Below are positions 27,001-34,391 of a DNA stretch of 64,000 nt, piece after piece. The DNA comes from Pedobacter soli (GTDB taxonomy: Bacteria; Bacteroidota; Bacteroidia; Sphingobacteriales; Sphingobacteriaceae), in assembly GCF_900101435.1 (NCBI RefSeq), contig NZ_FMZH01000001.1, positions 248,001 to 312,000 on the forward strand, read 5' to 3'. The notes under the pieces are model-generated. The model had not been told where the DNA came from. It did no database searches and saw only the letters and a list, made by a program, of their open reading frames with translations. Position 1 is the stretch's first letter; each line of letters begins with the position of its first letter. A program made the position numbers and the translations under genes.

Positions 27001-27385
27001 AAAAGGGATTGGATATCAGCTCGGTTTTTTTCCTGAGTACGATCGTTTTATCGAATATTTTGTAGCTCAACAACTGATTTTTTAAACATAAACTCAGCAC
27101 CTGTTCCAGTGGTGCATTTTTAACGTCAATACTTACATTGTGGGCATTTTGCAGTTCGAGGTTATCATAAAGAAAAACGTATTCAGTCTGTTTCTCTATC
27201 GATTTAAATATCACTTCCATCGAAACATTTTTTTGTTTCAATGTGATGTTCTGACTATAAACACTTGCGCTTACCTGGCACAGACATGCGAATAAAAATA
27301 GTGCGGTTAGCTTCATCACCAATATTAATTGTGTGGGCTTACGCCAGATTAATGCTCCGGGCGCAAAAAAATTACTAAAATTCAT
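24017..27385 (-). CDS. SusC/RagA-family TonB-dependent outer-membrane transporter with STN signalling domain
   Basis: A 1122-residue outer-membrane transporter. Order: signal region (MKLTALFLFACLCQVSASVY after about 23 residues), STN signal-transduction domain (QNITLKQKNVSMEVIFKSIE to FDKTIVLRKK, about 47-120), carboxypeptidase-like repeat (ISGKVLDENGLPIVGAS, about 133-210), TonB plug (VATSLTGRVSGLVIKNS, then LRGESALLVIDGVPYGN, VDILKGPTASALYGSRAAGG), and the long barrel ending NLKVGF. The STN domain means it also signals to the FecR/sigma pair just upstream. The frame is open 37 codons further, but ATG 27385 (MNFSNFF) is preferred because the upstream part coincides with a conserved regulatory element. 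A plus-strand sRNA-like element lies opposite its leader. Confidence 0.93.
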   Translation of the reverse strand: MNFSNFFAPGALIWRKPTQLILVMKLTALFLFACLCQVSASVYSQNITLKQKNVSMEVIFKSIEKQTEYVFLYDNLELQNAHNVSIDVKNAPLEQVLSLCLKNQLLSYKIFDKTIVLRKKTELISNPFFETISGKVLDENGLPIVGASIMVKETKTVTRTDANGYFSINANVGTTLIVSFIGYTTKEIIIDSKRDYSISLQAATTELTDVVVTALGIKRSEKSLGYAVQKVAGKELQTVKGVDVATSLTGRVSGLVIKNSTEFNARPTIELRGESALLVIDGVPYGNMSLRDVPTDDIESVDILKGPTASALYGSRAAGGVMLITTKKGAADKGFSIDVNSNTMASLGFLAIPEVQSSYGRGQNGVIDNDYVWGPKLDIGKTARDWNPVTKQFEDNMPLVSKGKDNLKNFMSTGIILNNNISIAQTSDKGSFRIGLNDIYNKGQFPNQNLNMVNLTMAGEMKLSDKFKLEGHMGVSRRWADQIWGGGYNNQGYLYQLIMWTGTEYDIRDYKDYWKVPYKTQNWMYTNWYDNPYLIANEKLNGIQTNTVNANVTANYQINQDFNLLIRLGYDNYNNKTTFRNPTANIYSTRGGAVNGSGWNAKGMYSIQDAKGFSTNDDVILSYKKKLNKFSIDALAGGTVYYFIDESLSGTTKNGLISPTFYSLAGSVEPPTVSQGYSTRQINSLYSRASIGYNDAIFLDFTGRNDWNSAQPKASRSYFYPSIGSSIVVSELVKLPKVIDMFKIRGSWAVFKTALGVYATNRTFGTTTAAWNTLNSASYPSSLLGNSLLPSAQRTYEIGAAGYLFKKRLHFDVAYFNKYYYNQQVSTSIPASSGFSSTLVNTQETYERRGLEITVDGSVIRNKDFEWYSTINWSNQHRYYVNLDPVYSADNLWVKKGERLDTYTDNYWVKDPQGNVIHESGLPVWSDYVKKLGYGEPDFSFGFINNFTYKNWSLGINIDGRIGGLMYNYVYDKMFDSGTAPETDNEYRYNQVVLGQNNYVGQGVKVVSGTVTYDKYGQITSDTRKYAVNDVPIGYQDYAQWYRGGDARVQNESFVKLREVSLGYRLPSKTAGKLGLKNASFSLTGQNLFMWTNFKYSDPDVDTENLNSPSMRMVGFNLKVGF

Positions 27386-27401
27386 GATTGAATTTGGGTT
27401 T

Positions 27402-27510
27402 AAAACATAATTGCTTAGATAACTTATTGTGTTCCTGCTGCAGATTAGCTGGCGCAGGTTGTTAATCCTCTTTCGCAAATAAATTGGTACGAACAATTGA
27501 ATTGCTTTTT
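27402..27510 (+). ncRNA. Candidate antisense small RNA opposite the susC leader (element A)
   Basis: The evidence is comparison with a second copy at 29763-29855. Element A has a near-match promoter box TGAATTTG (27389-27396, consensus TAnnTTTG), then the 18-base block GCTTAGATAACTTATTGT (27413-27430) identical in both copies. A stem CCTGC/GCAGG follows (27434-27438 with 27454-27458), then a final hairpin AATTG-loop-CAATT with loop GTACGAA (27482-27498) and CTTTTT. It runs antisense to the 5' untranslated leader of susC, ending 17 bases from the susC ATG. The layout matches cis-antisense sRNAs known at Bacteroides susC homologues (DonS type). The T-run is weaker than in copy B. The alternative is a sense leader element on the minus strand. 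Confidence 0.55.
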
Positions 27511-27587
27511 AAAGGGAATTAAAATGGAATGTCTGGAGTATTATATCATCATATGCTGCGCTTTATAGTTTGATTTGGTTTGGTTAT

Positions 27588-28742
27588 TTATTTAGGGTTT
27601 ACTGTAATCTGGTTGTATTCTACTTTGCAATGGATACCACTCCAAGCCAGCATTTCGACTAATTTTGCTATGCTTACATTTCTAGGTATTTTGCCTGAGT
27701 ATTGTTTTGCCGGAATTTTGCCATTGTAGATTACCTCGGCATCGTACCAGCGTGATACCTGGCGCATTACAGACGGGAGATCAGATTTTTCGAACTGGAA
27801 ATAACCATTCTTCCAGGCAATAACTTCAGAAAGATCTTCAATTTCATTTACTTTAATACCGTCAGATTTAGCATTCAAACTTGCCTGCTGACCTGGTTTT
27901 AAAAGCGCTTTTTTATCACCCCGTTTAATTTCTACGCTCCCCTCTAGCAAGGTGGTACGCTGATATTCTTCATCGGCATAGGTATTTACATTGAAATGCG
28001 TACCCAGTACCCTGATATCAGATTGATCGGTATGTACAATAAAAGGTTTGGTTTTATTTTTAGCGACCTCGAAATATACCTCTCCTGTAACTTCTACCCT
28101 GCGTTCGTTACCCACAAAAGCAGTAGGAAATTTAACTGAAGAGCTTGCATTTAACCATACTTCGGTGCCATCAACCAGAATTAAATGATATTGCCCTCCC
28201 CTTGGTGTACTTACGGTATTAATGGTTGCTCCTTTTGCTGTTGCATTACCCGCAAACCGGTAAAGTAACTCGCCACTTTTGGTTTTAATTACCTGAACAC
28301 CGGATTGGCTCGCCACCTGCCCGTCTGAAGTATTGTTAAGAATGATTTGAGAACCATCTGCGAGCAACAATACTGCATTATTTCCGCCCGGAACAATAGT
28401 TATTTTGTTTGCTTTAACGGAGGTGGCTGCGATCTGCGAACGATTGGTTGAATTAAAATAAATGTACGTACCCGCAATTAAAGCAATTAAAATAGCCGCA
28501 GCTTTAAAAAACAAGCCATAATTTAATCTGATGCGTTTAGCTTTAGGCGTTTTAGTATTTTGTATACTCGCAGTAACCCGGCTTAAGATCTGTTGTTTAA
28601 CTGTTGCGTCTTCCAGATTATTTTGCGTCAAACTTGCACCATCAATACGGTCGTACCACTCCTCTACCAGTTTTTTTTCTGCTGAGGTAGCGGTCTGGCG
28701 GTTATACTTTTCGATTAAATCTTTGATTTCGTTCGTATCCAA
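27588..28742 (-). CDS. FecR-family anti-sigma factor
   Basis: Inner-membrane anti-sigma/sigma regulator. The 384 residues have an N-terminal cytoplasmic sigma-binding region, one membrane helix at about 78-97 (LFFKAAAILIALIAGTYIYF), then the periplasmic FecR domain. The latter shows NTVSTPRGGQYHLILVDGTE near 175-195, VWLNASSSVKFPTAF, RRVEVTGEVYFEVAKN and IRVLGTHFNVNTY near 245. A C-terminal DUF4974-type domain ends at VEYNQITVNPK. It lies between the sigma gene and susC, the usual order, and would relay the SusC STN signal to the sigma factor. The 203 bases between it and susC hold the antisense candidate and the susC promoter. Confidence 0.9.
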   Translation of the reverse strand: MDTNEIKDLIEKYNRQTATSAEKKLVEEWYDRIDGASLTQNNLEDATVKQQILSRVTASIQNTKTPKAKRIRLNYGLFFKAAAILIALIAGTYIYFNSTNRSQIAATSVKANKITIVPGGNNAVLLLADGSQIILNNTSDGQVASQSGVQVIKTKSGELLYRFAGNATAKGATINTVSTPRGGQYHLILVDGTEVWLNASSSVKFPTAFVGNERRVEVTGEVYFEVAKNKTKPFIVHTDQSDIRVLGTHFNVNTYADEEYQRTTLLEGSVEIKRGDKKALLKPGQQASLNAKSDGIKVNEIEDLSEVIAWKNGYFQFEKSDLPSVMRQVSRWYDAEVIYNGKIPAKQYSGKIPRNVSIAKLVEMLAWSGIHCKVEYNQITVNPK

Positions 28743-28875
28743 AATAGTGGCTTTTATAGGTGTATACGGTTACCTGGCATAAAGTACCATGGCATTTTTA
28801 CTTTTTTTAAAAAATTAATTACTAAAGGCTAGCAAAACCTTTATTTATAGCGCATTGTGGTGATCAGAAAGAAAA

Positions 28876-29463
28876 TTATAAGTGTTTGGCTATAAACAGG
28901 GCCAATAGTGCCAGTGAAGAATCGTAATCCTTTACCCGAGCGCGCAAGCGCTGGTAAGCCATTTGGAGCTGATTTTTTACTGTTTGTTCGGATAAAGAAA
29001 GGTCCTGGGCAATTTGTTTGATAGAAAGCTCGTCTTCGCGTTTAAGCAGATAAATTTCTTTCATGCGCAAAGGCATCTTTTCTACTTCGGCATCAATAAT
29101 GGCTTTGAGTTCTTTTTCAAGGATTGCATTTTGCGAATGTACATCGGATGGAGCCACCTTAGTGGTTACGCTTACGGCATATTTTAAGCGTACGCTGTCT
29201 TTTTCATAAAGTTTCAGAATCTTGTTGCGAAGGATAGCAAACAAATAAGCCAGCACACTCCCTTCGGCATCCAGTAGTTCGATTTTATCCCACAAGCTTA
29301 CAAATACATCCTGAACAAGATCTTGTGCCAAATCTGTACAGTGTACCTTTTTATAAGCCTGTTTGTAAAGCGCGCTCCAATAAGCGTCGAACACCAGGTT
29401 AAATGCTTTGTTTTTGTCTAATTTGACCAGAAGAAAAAAGTTACTTTCTAATTCTTTGTACAT
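28876..29463 (-). CDS. ECF RNA polymerase sigma factor (FecI/RpoE-like)
   Basis: A 195-residue extracytoplasmic-function sigma factor. Region 2 includes FDAYWSALYKQAYKKVHCTD and LAQDLVQDVFVSLWDKIELL (about 24-65), and region 4 is PLRMKEIYLLKREDELSIKQ followed by LSEQTVKNQLQMAYQRLRAR (about 128-178), the helix-turn-helix for -35 recognition. The start at 29463 (MYKELES) is chosen because the extra 14 codons upstream do not resemble the family. With FecR and the STN-type SusC it forms a three-step surface-signalling chain that should activate the transporter operon. The C-terminal LALLALFIAKHL is usual for Bacteroidota members. Confidence 0.9.
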   Translation of the reverse strand: MYKELESNFFLLVKLDKNKAFNLVFDAYWSALYKQAYKKVHCTDLAQDLVQDVFVSLWDKIELLDAEGSVLAYLFAILRNKILKLYEKDSVRLKYAVSVTTKVAPSDVHSQNAILEKELKAIIDAEVEKMPLRMKEIYLLKREDELSIKQIAQDLSLSEQTVKNQLQMAYQRLRARVKDYDSSLALLALFIAKHL

Positions 29464-29749
29464 AAACAATCGGGGATGACGATTAAGGTTTTTAAAGTGC
29501 GCCAAAGAAATAACATCATTATTAACCTAATGTTAAATTTATTAAATTATTTCGTACAGTGCTGTTAAATTAAAAAAGTGTTTGCTAAAAAAGGACGATT
29601 GATCTAACGGAATGTGACTATTTGTTGTAAAACGGGCTTCTACTTATCCTTATTACTGTGCTGATTATCTATTTGGTTAAAAATGTTTGGCTTTGCAAGA
29701 TAGCATTTCTCACAACAAATTTACCTGTTAAAAAAACACTTAAATTTTA

Positions 29750-29757
29750 TACCTTTG
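29750..29757 (+). promoter_or_regulatory. -7 box TACCTTTG in front of element B
   Basis: TACCTTTG is an exact TAnnTTTG box and is identical to the box of the SRP RNA gene at 58098-58105. It ends 17 bases before the block shared with element A; in A the spacing is 16. No good TTTG lies 19-21 bases upstream, so strength is uncertain. Confidence 0.55.
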
Positions 29758-29762
29758 AAAAG

Positions 29763-29855
29763 GGTTAACATATAGCTTAGATAACTTATTGTTTCCTGCA
29801 TGCAGGAATAAACCCGCTTTAACGGGAAGTGGTACGAACACTTCTCGTTTTTTTT
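29763..29855 (+). ncRNA. Candidate stand-alone small RNA, paralogue of element A (element B)
   Basis: After the TACCTTTG box comes GGGTTAACATATA, then the 18-base block GCTTAGATAACTTATTGT (29775-29792, identical to A). Next are a perfect TTCCTG/CAGGAA hairpin (29793-29808), a small CCCG/CGGG stem (29813-29826), and a final hairpin GAAGTG-loop-CACTTC (29826-29844). The loop is GTACGAA, the same as in A, and a run of eight T follows: a textbook intrinsic terminator on the plus strand. One stem pair differs from A in a compensated way (G-C for T-A). No open frame of note is present. Because A is antisense to susC, the shared blocks of B are complementary to the susC leader, so B may act in trans. 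Confidence 0.6.
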
Positions 29856-30077
29856 AAAATACCCCTCATTACAAGGGGCATTTATGTTAATCATTGGGGG
29901 TGTTTCTTTATCCGCGCAAAAACCAATAATGTGCTAAAATCATTTTTTTAGTCTCCGGCAATTGCTTTCTATCTATAAATTTTATATTATTAAGTATTAA
30001 TCAAACCATGGGTTTTGTGGCCCGAATGTATCGATATTTAATGCTTTGAAGAAAAGATTTGAAAGAAAAAAACAACG

Positions 30078-30097
30078 CAAACGTTTGATTAATTTTG
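30078..30097 (+). promoter_or_regulatory. lacI promoter with overlapping CAAACGTTTG operator
   Basis: The perfect palindrome CAAACGTTTG (30078-30087, preceded by G) lies two bases upstream of TAATTTTG (30090-30097), a good TAnnTTTG box, and 44 bases before lacI. A repressor bound here would block polymerase, so autorepression is likely. The CG-centred palindrome is typical of LacI-family operators. Confidence 0.65.
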
Positions 30098-30141
30098 TAT
30101 TATTACATATTGAAGAAATTTAATGTAGTTTAGCAGTTAGA

Positions 30142-31158
30142 ATGCAATCGAAACCAACAACCATAAAGGAAATAGCCAGAATTTTAAACATCTCACCCTC
30201 TAGTGTATCGAGAGGACTGCACGACCATCCAAGCATTGGAGCAGTAACCCGTGAGAAAATTAAACAGCTGGCCAAGTCTCTGAACTATGAGCCTAACAAT
30301 GCGGCTATACTTTTTCAAAAAGGCAAAACCTACACCATTGGTGTAATTTTACCAGAACTTTCTGAGCACTTTTTCTCCATTGCCATTTCGGCAATTGAAG
30401 ATGAAGCCATTAAGAAAAACTATACGGTAATCTTTGCCCAGTCGCACGATAACTACGAGCAGGAAGTTAAACTGGTAGAGAAAATGAAAAACCAACGGGT
30501 AGATGGTTTACTGGTATCTATCAGTAAAGACACCTCAAAGTTTGATCATTTTGAGAAATTAAACTCTTTCAACATTCCCGTAGTATTTTTTGACCGGATC
30601 CCTCCTTTCAAAAATGTACACTATGTGGCCTGCAGTCTGGAAAGCGCAACCATTAAAGCCGTAAACTACCTGCTTAAAAAAGGACACCGCAGTATTGGGA
30701 TGATTAACGGCCCCAGCACACTTTATGCCAGTGAAGAACGTAAAGACGGTTACATGCAAGCCATTACTTTTAACCGGTTAAAATTCGATCCATCTTTGGT
30801 AGTCAACTGCGATTTAACCGAAGAAGGTACCATCGAAGCTGCCGAACAATTTTTAAACCACAAAAGAAAACCTACAGCCATTGTCGCATTTAACGATTAT
30901 GTGGCCTTGTTTTTAATTAAATACTTTAAAAAGCTAAACGTAATTAACGATTTCGATGTGGTGAGTTATGCCAACCTGCCCATAATCAGTTACCTGGATA
31001 ATTCGCCGGTTGCCTCTGTAGAACAATACCCTTATTTACAAGGACAAAAAGCGGCTAATATCCTGCTTGATCTGATTCATAGTCCGGTGCCAGAAAACCA
31101 GGCTTATTATAATACCATTGTAGAATCTGACCTGATTATTAACGAAGTTAAAGAATAG
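30142..31158 (+). CDS. LacI-family transcriptional regulator
   Basis: A 338-residue DNA-binding regulator with the N-terminal helix-turn-helix TIKEIARILNISPSSVSRGL (about 6-25) and hinge KIKQLAKSLNYEPNNAA. The periplasmic-binding-protein-like sensor domain starts TIGVILPELSEHFFSIAISA near 65. Further blocks are RVDGLLVSISKDT near 118, IPVVFFDRIPPF near 143, INGPSTLYASEERKDGYMQA near 188 and PTAIVAFNDYVAL near 250. The ligand is probably a sugar or sugar phosphate. Identical CAAACGTTTG sites occur at its promoter, just after its stop codon, and upstream of the sugar transporter at 59781, which points to its regulon. Confidence 0.9.
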   Translation: MQSKPTTIKEIARILNISPSSVSRGLHDHPSIGAVTREKIKQLAKSLNYEPNNAAILFQKGKTYTIGVILPELSEHFFSIAISAIEDEAIKKNYTVIFAQSHDNYEQEVKLVEKMKNQRVDGLLVSISKDTSKFDHFEKLNSFNIPVVFFDRIPPFKNVHYVACSLESATIKAVNYLLKKGHRSIGMINGPSTLYASEERKDGYMQAITFNRLKFDPSLVVNCDLTEEGTIEAAEQFLNHKRKPTAIVAFNDYVALFLIKYFKKLNVINDFDVVSYANLPIISYLDNSPVASVEQYPYLQGQKAANILLDLIHSPVPENQAYYNTIVESDLIINEVKE

Positions 31159-31164
31159 GACATG

Positions 31165-31174
31165 CAAACGTTTG
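31165..31174. promoter_or_regulatory. CAAACGTTTG palindrome just after lacI
   Basis: A second exact copy of the ten-base palindrome seven bases past the lacI stop. It may be an auxiliary operator that allows looping with the promoter site one kilobase upstream. Confidence 0.5.
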
Positions 31175-31184
31175 TGCTAAATTA

Positions 31185-32117
31185 TTAATGCTTATTTAAA
31201 CTTCCTGGTAAAACCTCATATTGTTTTTTAAATGCAGCGATAAAATGCTGTGCATTTTTATAGCCTACAAGAAAAGCGACCTCATTAACGGCTCGCTTTT
31301 CTTTTGAAAGGTAATAATGCGCCTTTTCCATCCTGATTTTATACAGATAGCCAAATACCGTATGGCCGGTTAGTGCTTTAAAACCTTTTTTAAGTTTAAA
31401 ATCGTTAATTCCGGCTTTACGCGAAAGTTCAATTAAAGAACTCGGCCTCTGTAAATCGCGCTCTACCAATTGCCGGGCATAAATAATCTTTTTTAAATCT
31501 TCTTCCTTTAAAAGGATTCGCTGTTTATCCGGTTTTTGGTTGCTGTGAATTACAATCAGATCGAGTATCCGGGCTTCTACAAACAGGCGCTTTAGCCTAC
31601 CCGAATGATTATCAAGACTGAGACTTTGCAAAATTGAATTAATTTCAGGGCTTATCGGTTCTCTTAATGGTAAAAGTGCATTGTGCTCGAATTCGCATCC
31701 CATTGCTTTTTGAAAATAAGCTTCGGTAAGCTGAATATACACGTAACTCGTTTTTTCCTGCACCCTTAAAGTCAGACTATTTACCTTACCCAAATTGAGG
31801 TTTTGCTCGTTCCTGGTTAAGGATAAAAAATTTTGCTCCGTTTCATTGGTCGCTATCAGGCTTCCATCTAAGCAAAACAACAAACCAATGTGTGCATGAG
31901 AAGATTCAAAGCGTAAATCTTCAGGTAAATTATTTTCCAGGTTAATAATGCTGATATGAATGCCTTCAAACCACATTTCTGTAATATATAAATGCGTATG
32001 TTCAGTTTTAACTGCTACAATTGCTTCCGCTATATCCTGTATGCCTGCAAAATTTGCAGGATAGGTATTTTGATATGCAATTATTCCCTTTGTCTGTACT
32101 GAGAGTTTAATTTTCAT
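31185..32117 (-). CDS. AraC-family transcriptional regulator (PchR-like)
   Basis: The 310-residue protein has a sensory N-terminal half and a C-terminal AraC DNA-binding domain with two helix-turn-helix units: LIELSRKAGINDFKLKKGFK followed by ALTGHTVFGYLYKIRMEKAH, then VNEVAFLVGYKNAQHFIAAF and KKQYEVLPG. The NDFKLKKGFK phrase is typical of PchR-type regulators that control siderophore or heme uptake genes. It diverges from the TonB receptor gene at 32290, with 172 bases between starts, so it probably regulates that receptor. Its effector is not visible; an iron carrier or heme would fit. Confidence 0.85.
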   Translation of the reverse strand: MKIKLSVQTKGIIAYQNTYPANFAGIQDIAEAIVAVKTEHTHLYITEMWFEGIHISIINLENNLPEDLRFESSHAHIGLLFCLDGSLIATNETEQNFLSLTRNEQNLNLGKVNSLTLRVQEKTSYVYIQLTEAYFQKAMGCEFEHNALLPLREPISPEINSILQSLSLDNHSGRLKRLFVEARILDLIVIHSNQKPDKQRILLKEEDLKKIIYARQLVERDLQRPSSLIELSRKAGINDFKLKKGFKALTGHTVFGYLYKIRMEKAHYYLSKEKRAVNEVAFLVGYKNAQHFIAAFKKQYEVLPGSLNKH

Positions 32118-32266
32118 TAATAAACGATTTTATTTCATTTTCAAGGAGCATTTTTTGGAATTCAATGTGACATAACCCTGTCTGCTATTCCATTTAATCC
32201 GTTTCGCGGCATTAATTATCCGTTTAACGTTATCTCCTTTTGGTGATAATGCACAAATTTGCACAA

Positions 32267-32289
32267 TTATTTATAATTAGTCTAAATAA
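32267..32289 (+). promoter_or_regulatory. 23-bp near-palindrome abutting the TonB receptor start codon
   Basis: TTATTTATA (32267-32275), a five-base spacer, and TCTAAATAA (32281-32289) form an inverted repeat with eight of nine positions matching. Boxes of this AT-rich kind, with TCTAAATAA halves, occur upstream of iron-uptake genes in Bacteroidota and could be a Fur- or PchR-type operator. It touches the ATG at 32290, so a bound repressor would cover the transcript start. Confidence 0.5.
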
Positions 32290-34365
32290 ATGAGGATATA
32301 TTTATCAATTGCCTTATCGCTTTGTGGATTTGTAACTGTGGCTCAAGAAATTAAAGTTGATACCGCAAAGGCAAATGATTTAAAAGATGTGGTTGTAACC
32401 GGTCAGTATGGCCCCAAAACATTACGCAATTCTGTTTACAATGTACGTACTATAAATGCTGAGCGGATAAAACTTAGGGCAGCCACCAATGTGCAACAAA
32501 TATTAAATACCGAATTAGGCTTTAGGTTTAGTAACGATTTAACCCTCGGCACCACCGACATACAGTTAATGGGTATGACAGGTAGAAATGTTAAGATATT
32601 GTTGGATGGTGTGCCCATGGTAGACAGGTCTGATACCCGCGAGAGTTTAAATCAAATCGATATTAATACGATTGAACGAATAGAGATTGTTGAGGGACCA
32701 ATGTCGGTAGTGTATGGTGCAGATGCGCTTGCAGGTGTAATCAACATCATTACCAAAAATCCGGGCAAACCATTGCTAAACTTGTCTGCAAGAATACAGG
32801 AAGAAACTGCAGGCAATGAATATGAAGCGATTTCGGGCAAAGGCAATCACATACAGCATATCGGTGCCAACTGGAAAAACAAAAATTGGAGTGTACTGGC
32901 AGGTTTTACCCACAATGATTTTGGTGGCTGGAATTTAGCGTCCAAAACGGCAACAATAGAAGAAGTTAATGCCGTTACCAACCGATGGAAACCAAAGGAA
33001 CAGTTTTTGGGTAATGCCAAGGTAGGCTACCGTTACAATAACTTTAATATCTGGTATAGGTTAGATGCCATAAAAGAAGATATTGATGTGCGCTATGGGC
33101 TAAATCCAAACAATTATAAAGGCGTATTGCAAACTTACACCACACACAGGTATACCCAGCAAATTCAATCGGAATACAAAATAAGCAACAGCTTACAATT
33201 GTCTGCCATTGCGGGCTTTACCAAATTGGACCGTGCAACTAAAACCGTGATCCATGATTTTACAAACAATACTGAAGAACTTAGCACTGGTGCCGGCGAA
33301 CAGGATATTGCCAAATTTAACGCCGTCAATTTTAGGGCTACAGCCATTTATACACTCAATAAAGCTGTTTCCTTTCAACCGGGTATAGAGTATAGCAGAG
33401 ATGCCGCCAGTGGGCAACGCATTAAAGGATCGCCGGTGATTAATGACTACGCTGCTTTTGTTACGGCAGAAATTAAGTTAGCTGATGTTATTAATATCAG
33501 ACCTGGATTAAGGTTTATCAAAAACTCCATTTACAGTGCACCACCTGTAATTCCATCATTAAATGCCAAGCTCGTACTTACACGCGACCTGGATTTGCGT
33601 CTTGCTTATGCAAAAGGTTTCCGCTCACCAGCATTGCGGGAGCTCTATTATGATTTTGTTGATGCCAGTCATAACATTTTGGGTAATCCTGATTTAAAAG
33701 CCGAAGAATCCAATAGTTTTAATGGTTCTTTAGTATGGTCTGGCATTCATGAAAATGATGTTGAATTCCGTTCTACTCTAACGGGTTTTTATAACCTGGT
33801 TAAGAACAGGATTGATTTTGGCCTTTCTCCCACCAATAATTCGGTAACCACGCTGATTAATGTAGCCCGGTACAAAACTACAGGCGGTACGCTGGATAAT
33901 GTGCTACGGTTTAAGAAAAACCTTCAGGCAAGCCTTGGCCTGTCTTATATAGGGCGATACAATGCTTTAAGTGAGGATAATAATCTTTCGACGCCAGAAT
34001 TTGCCTGGGCAACGGAAGTAAATTCGAACATTACCTACACCTTACCAAAAATCAGGGGAAGCATTAGCCTGTTTTATAAATACACTGGTAGTTTACCGAG
34101 CTACCAGCTGAGCACAGAAAACAATGTATCTGCGGCGAAACTGGTAAAAATCGGGGCCTTTCATACCGCTGATTTAATGTTGAACAAAAACCTGTTTAAA
34201 TCGCTAACTATTAACGCGGGGATTAAAAACCTTTTCAATGTTACACAGCTCACCAACAGCTCAACCGCAAGTGGTGGAGCACACAGTACAGGCGGTGCAA
34301 CTGTACCTTATAGCTATGGCCGTTCTTACCTGTTAGGTTTAAGTTATAACTGGGATAAACTTTAA
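32290..34365 (+). CDS. TonB-dependent outer-membrane receptor, HmuR-like
   Basis: A 691-residue receptor: signal peptide MRIYLSIALSLCGFVTVAQE, TonB box region LKDVVVTGQYG near 31-41, plug domain (VQQILNTELGFRFSNDLTLG near 63-82, LDGVPMVDRSD, IERIEIVEGPMSVVYGADAL near 124-143, AGVINIITKNPG), and a 22-strand-type barrel. The barrel carries AKGFRSPALRELYYDF near 440, typical of heme and cobalamin receptors, and ends YLLGLSYNWDKL. HmuY-like lipoprotein follows 26 bases later, the known HmuR-HmuY arrangement for heme in Porphyromonas. Lacking STN or the SusC repeat domain, it is a plain receptor. Heme is the favoured substrate by context only. Confidence 0.88.
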   Translation: MRIYLSIALSLCGFVTVAQEIKVDTAKANDLKDVVVTGQYGPKTLRNSVYNVRTINAERIKLRAATNVQQILNTELGFRFSNDLTLGTTDIQLMGMTGRNVKILLDGVPMVDRSDTRESLNQIDINTIERIEIVEGPMSVVYGADALAGVINIITKNPGKPLLNLSARIQEETAGNEYEAISGKGNHIQHIGANWKNKNWSVLAGFTHNDFGGWNLASKTATIEEVNAVTNRWKPKEQFLGNAKVGYRYNNFNIWYRLDAIKEDIDVRYGLNPNNYKGVLQTYTTHRYTQQIQSEYKISNSLQLSAIAGFTKLDRATKTVIHDFTNNTEELSTGAGEQDIAKFNAVNFRATAIYTLNKAVSFQPGIEYSRDAASGQRIKGSPVINDYAAFVTAEIKLADVINIRPGLRFIKNSIYSAPPVIPSLNAKLVLTRDLDLRLAYAKGFRSPALRELYYDFVDASHNILGNPDLKAEESNSFNGSLVWSGIHENDVEFRSTLTGFYNLVKNRIDFGLSPTNNSVTTLINVARYKTTGGTLDNVLRFKKNLQASLGLSYIGRYNALSEDNNLSTPEFAWATEVNSNITYTLPKIRGSISLFYKYTGSLPSYQLSTENNVSAAKLVKIGAFHTADLMLNKNLFKSLTINAGIKNLFNVTQLTNSSTASGGAHSTGGATVPYSYGRSYLLGLSYNWDKL

Positions 34366-34391
34366 TACAAACAAAATAATCATATACAAAC

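Larger units (their letters stand above)
29464..30077. other. Long intergenic region between sigma gene and lacI
   Basis: About 610 bases without a protein gene. The only clear structure is the small-RNA-like element B (29763-29855) with its promoter box. The rest is AT-rich, presumably holding the sigma-gene promoter on the minus strand; a CCCCT/AGGGG hairpin (ACCCCTCATTACAAGGGG, about 29861-29878) follows element B and may be a back-up terminator. I see nothing else. Confidence 0.6.

Noticed and set aside
22434-27385. Calling the SusC/SusD pair a polysaccharide utilisation locus
   Set aside because: No carbohydrate-active enzyme is adjacent, so only nutrient uptake is supported.
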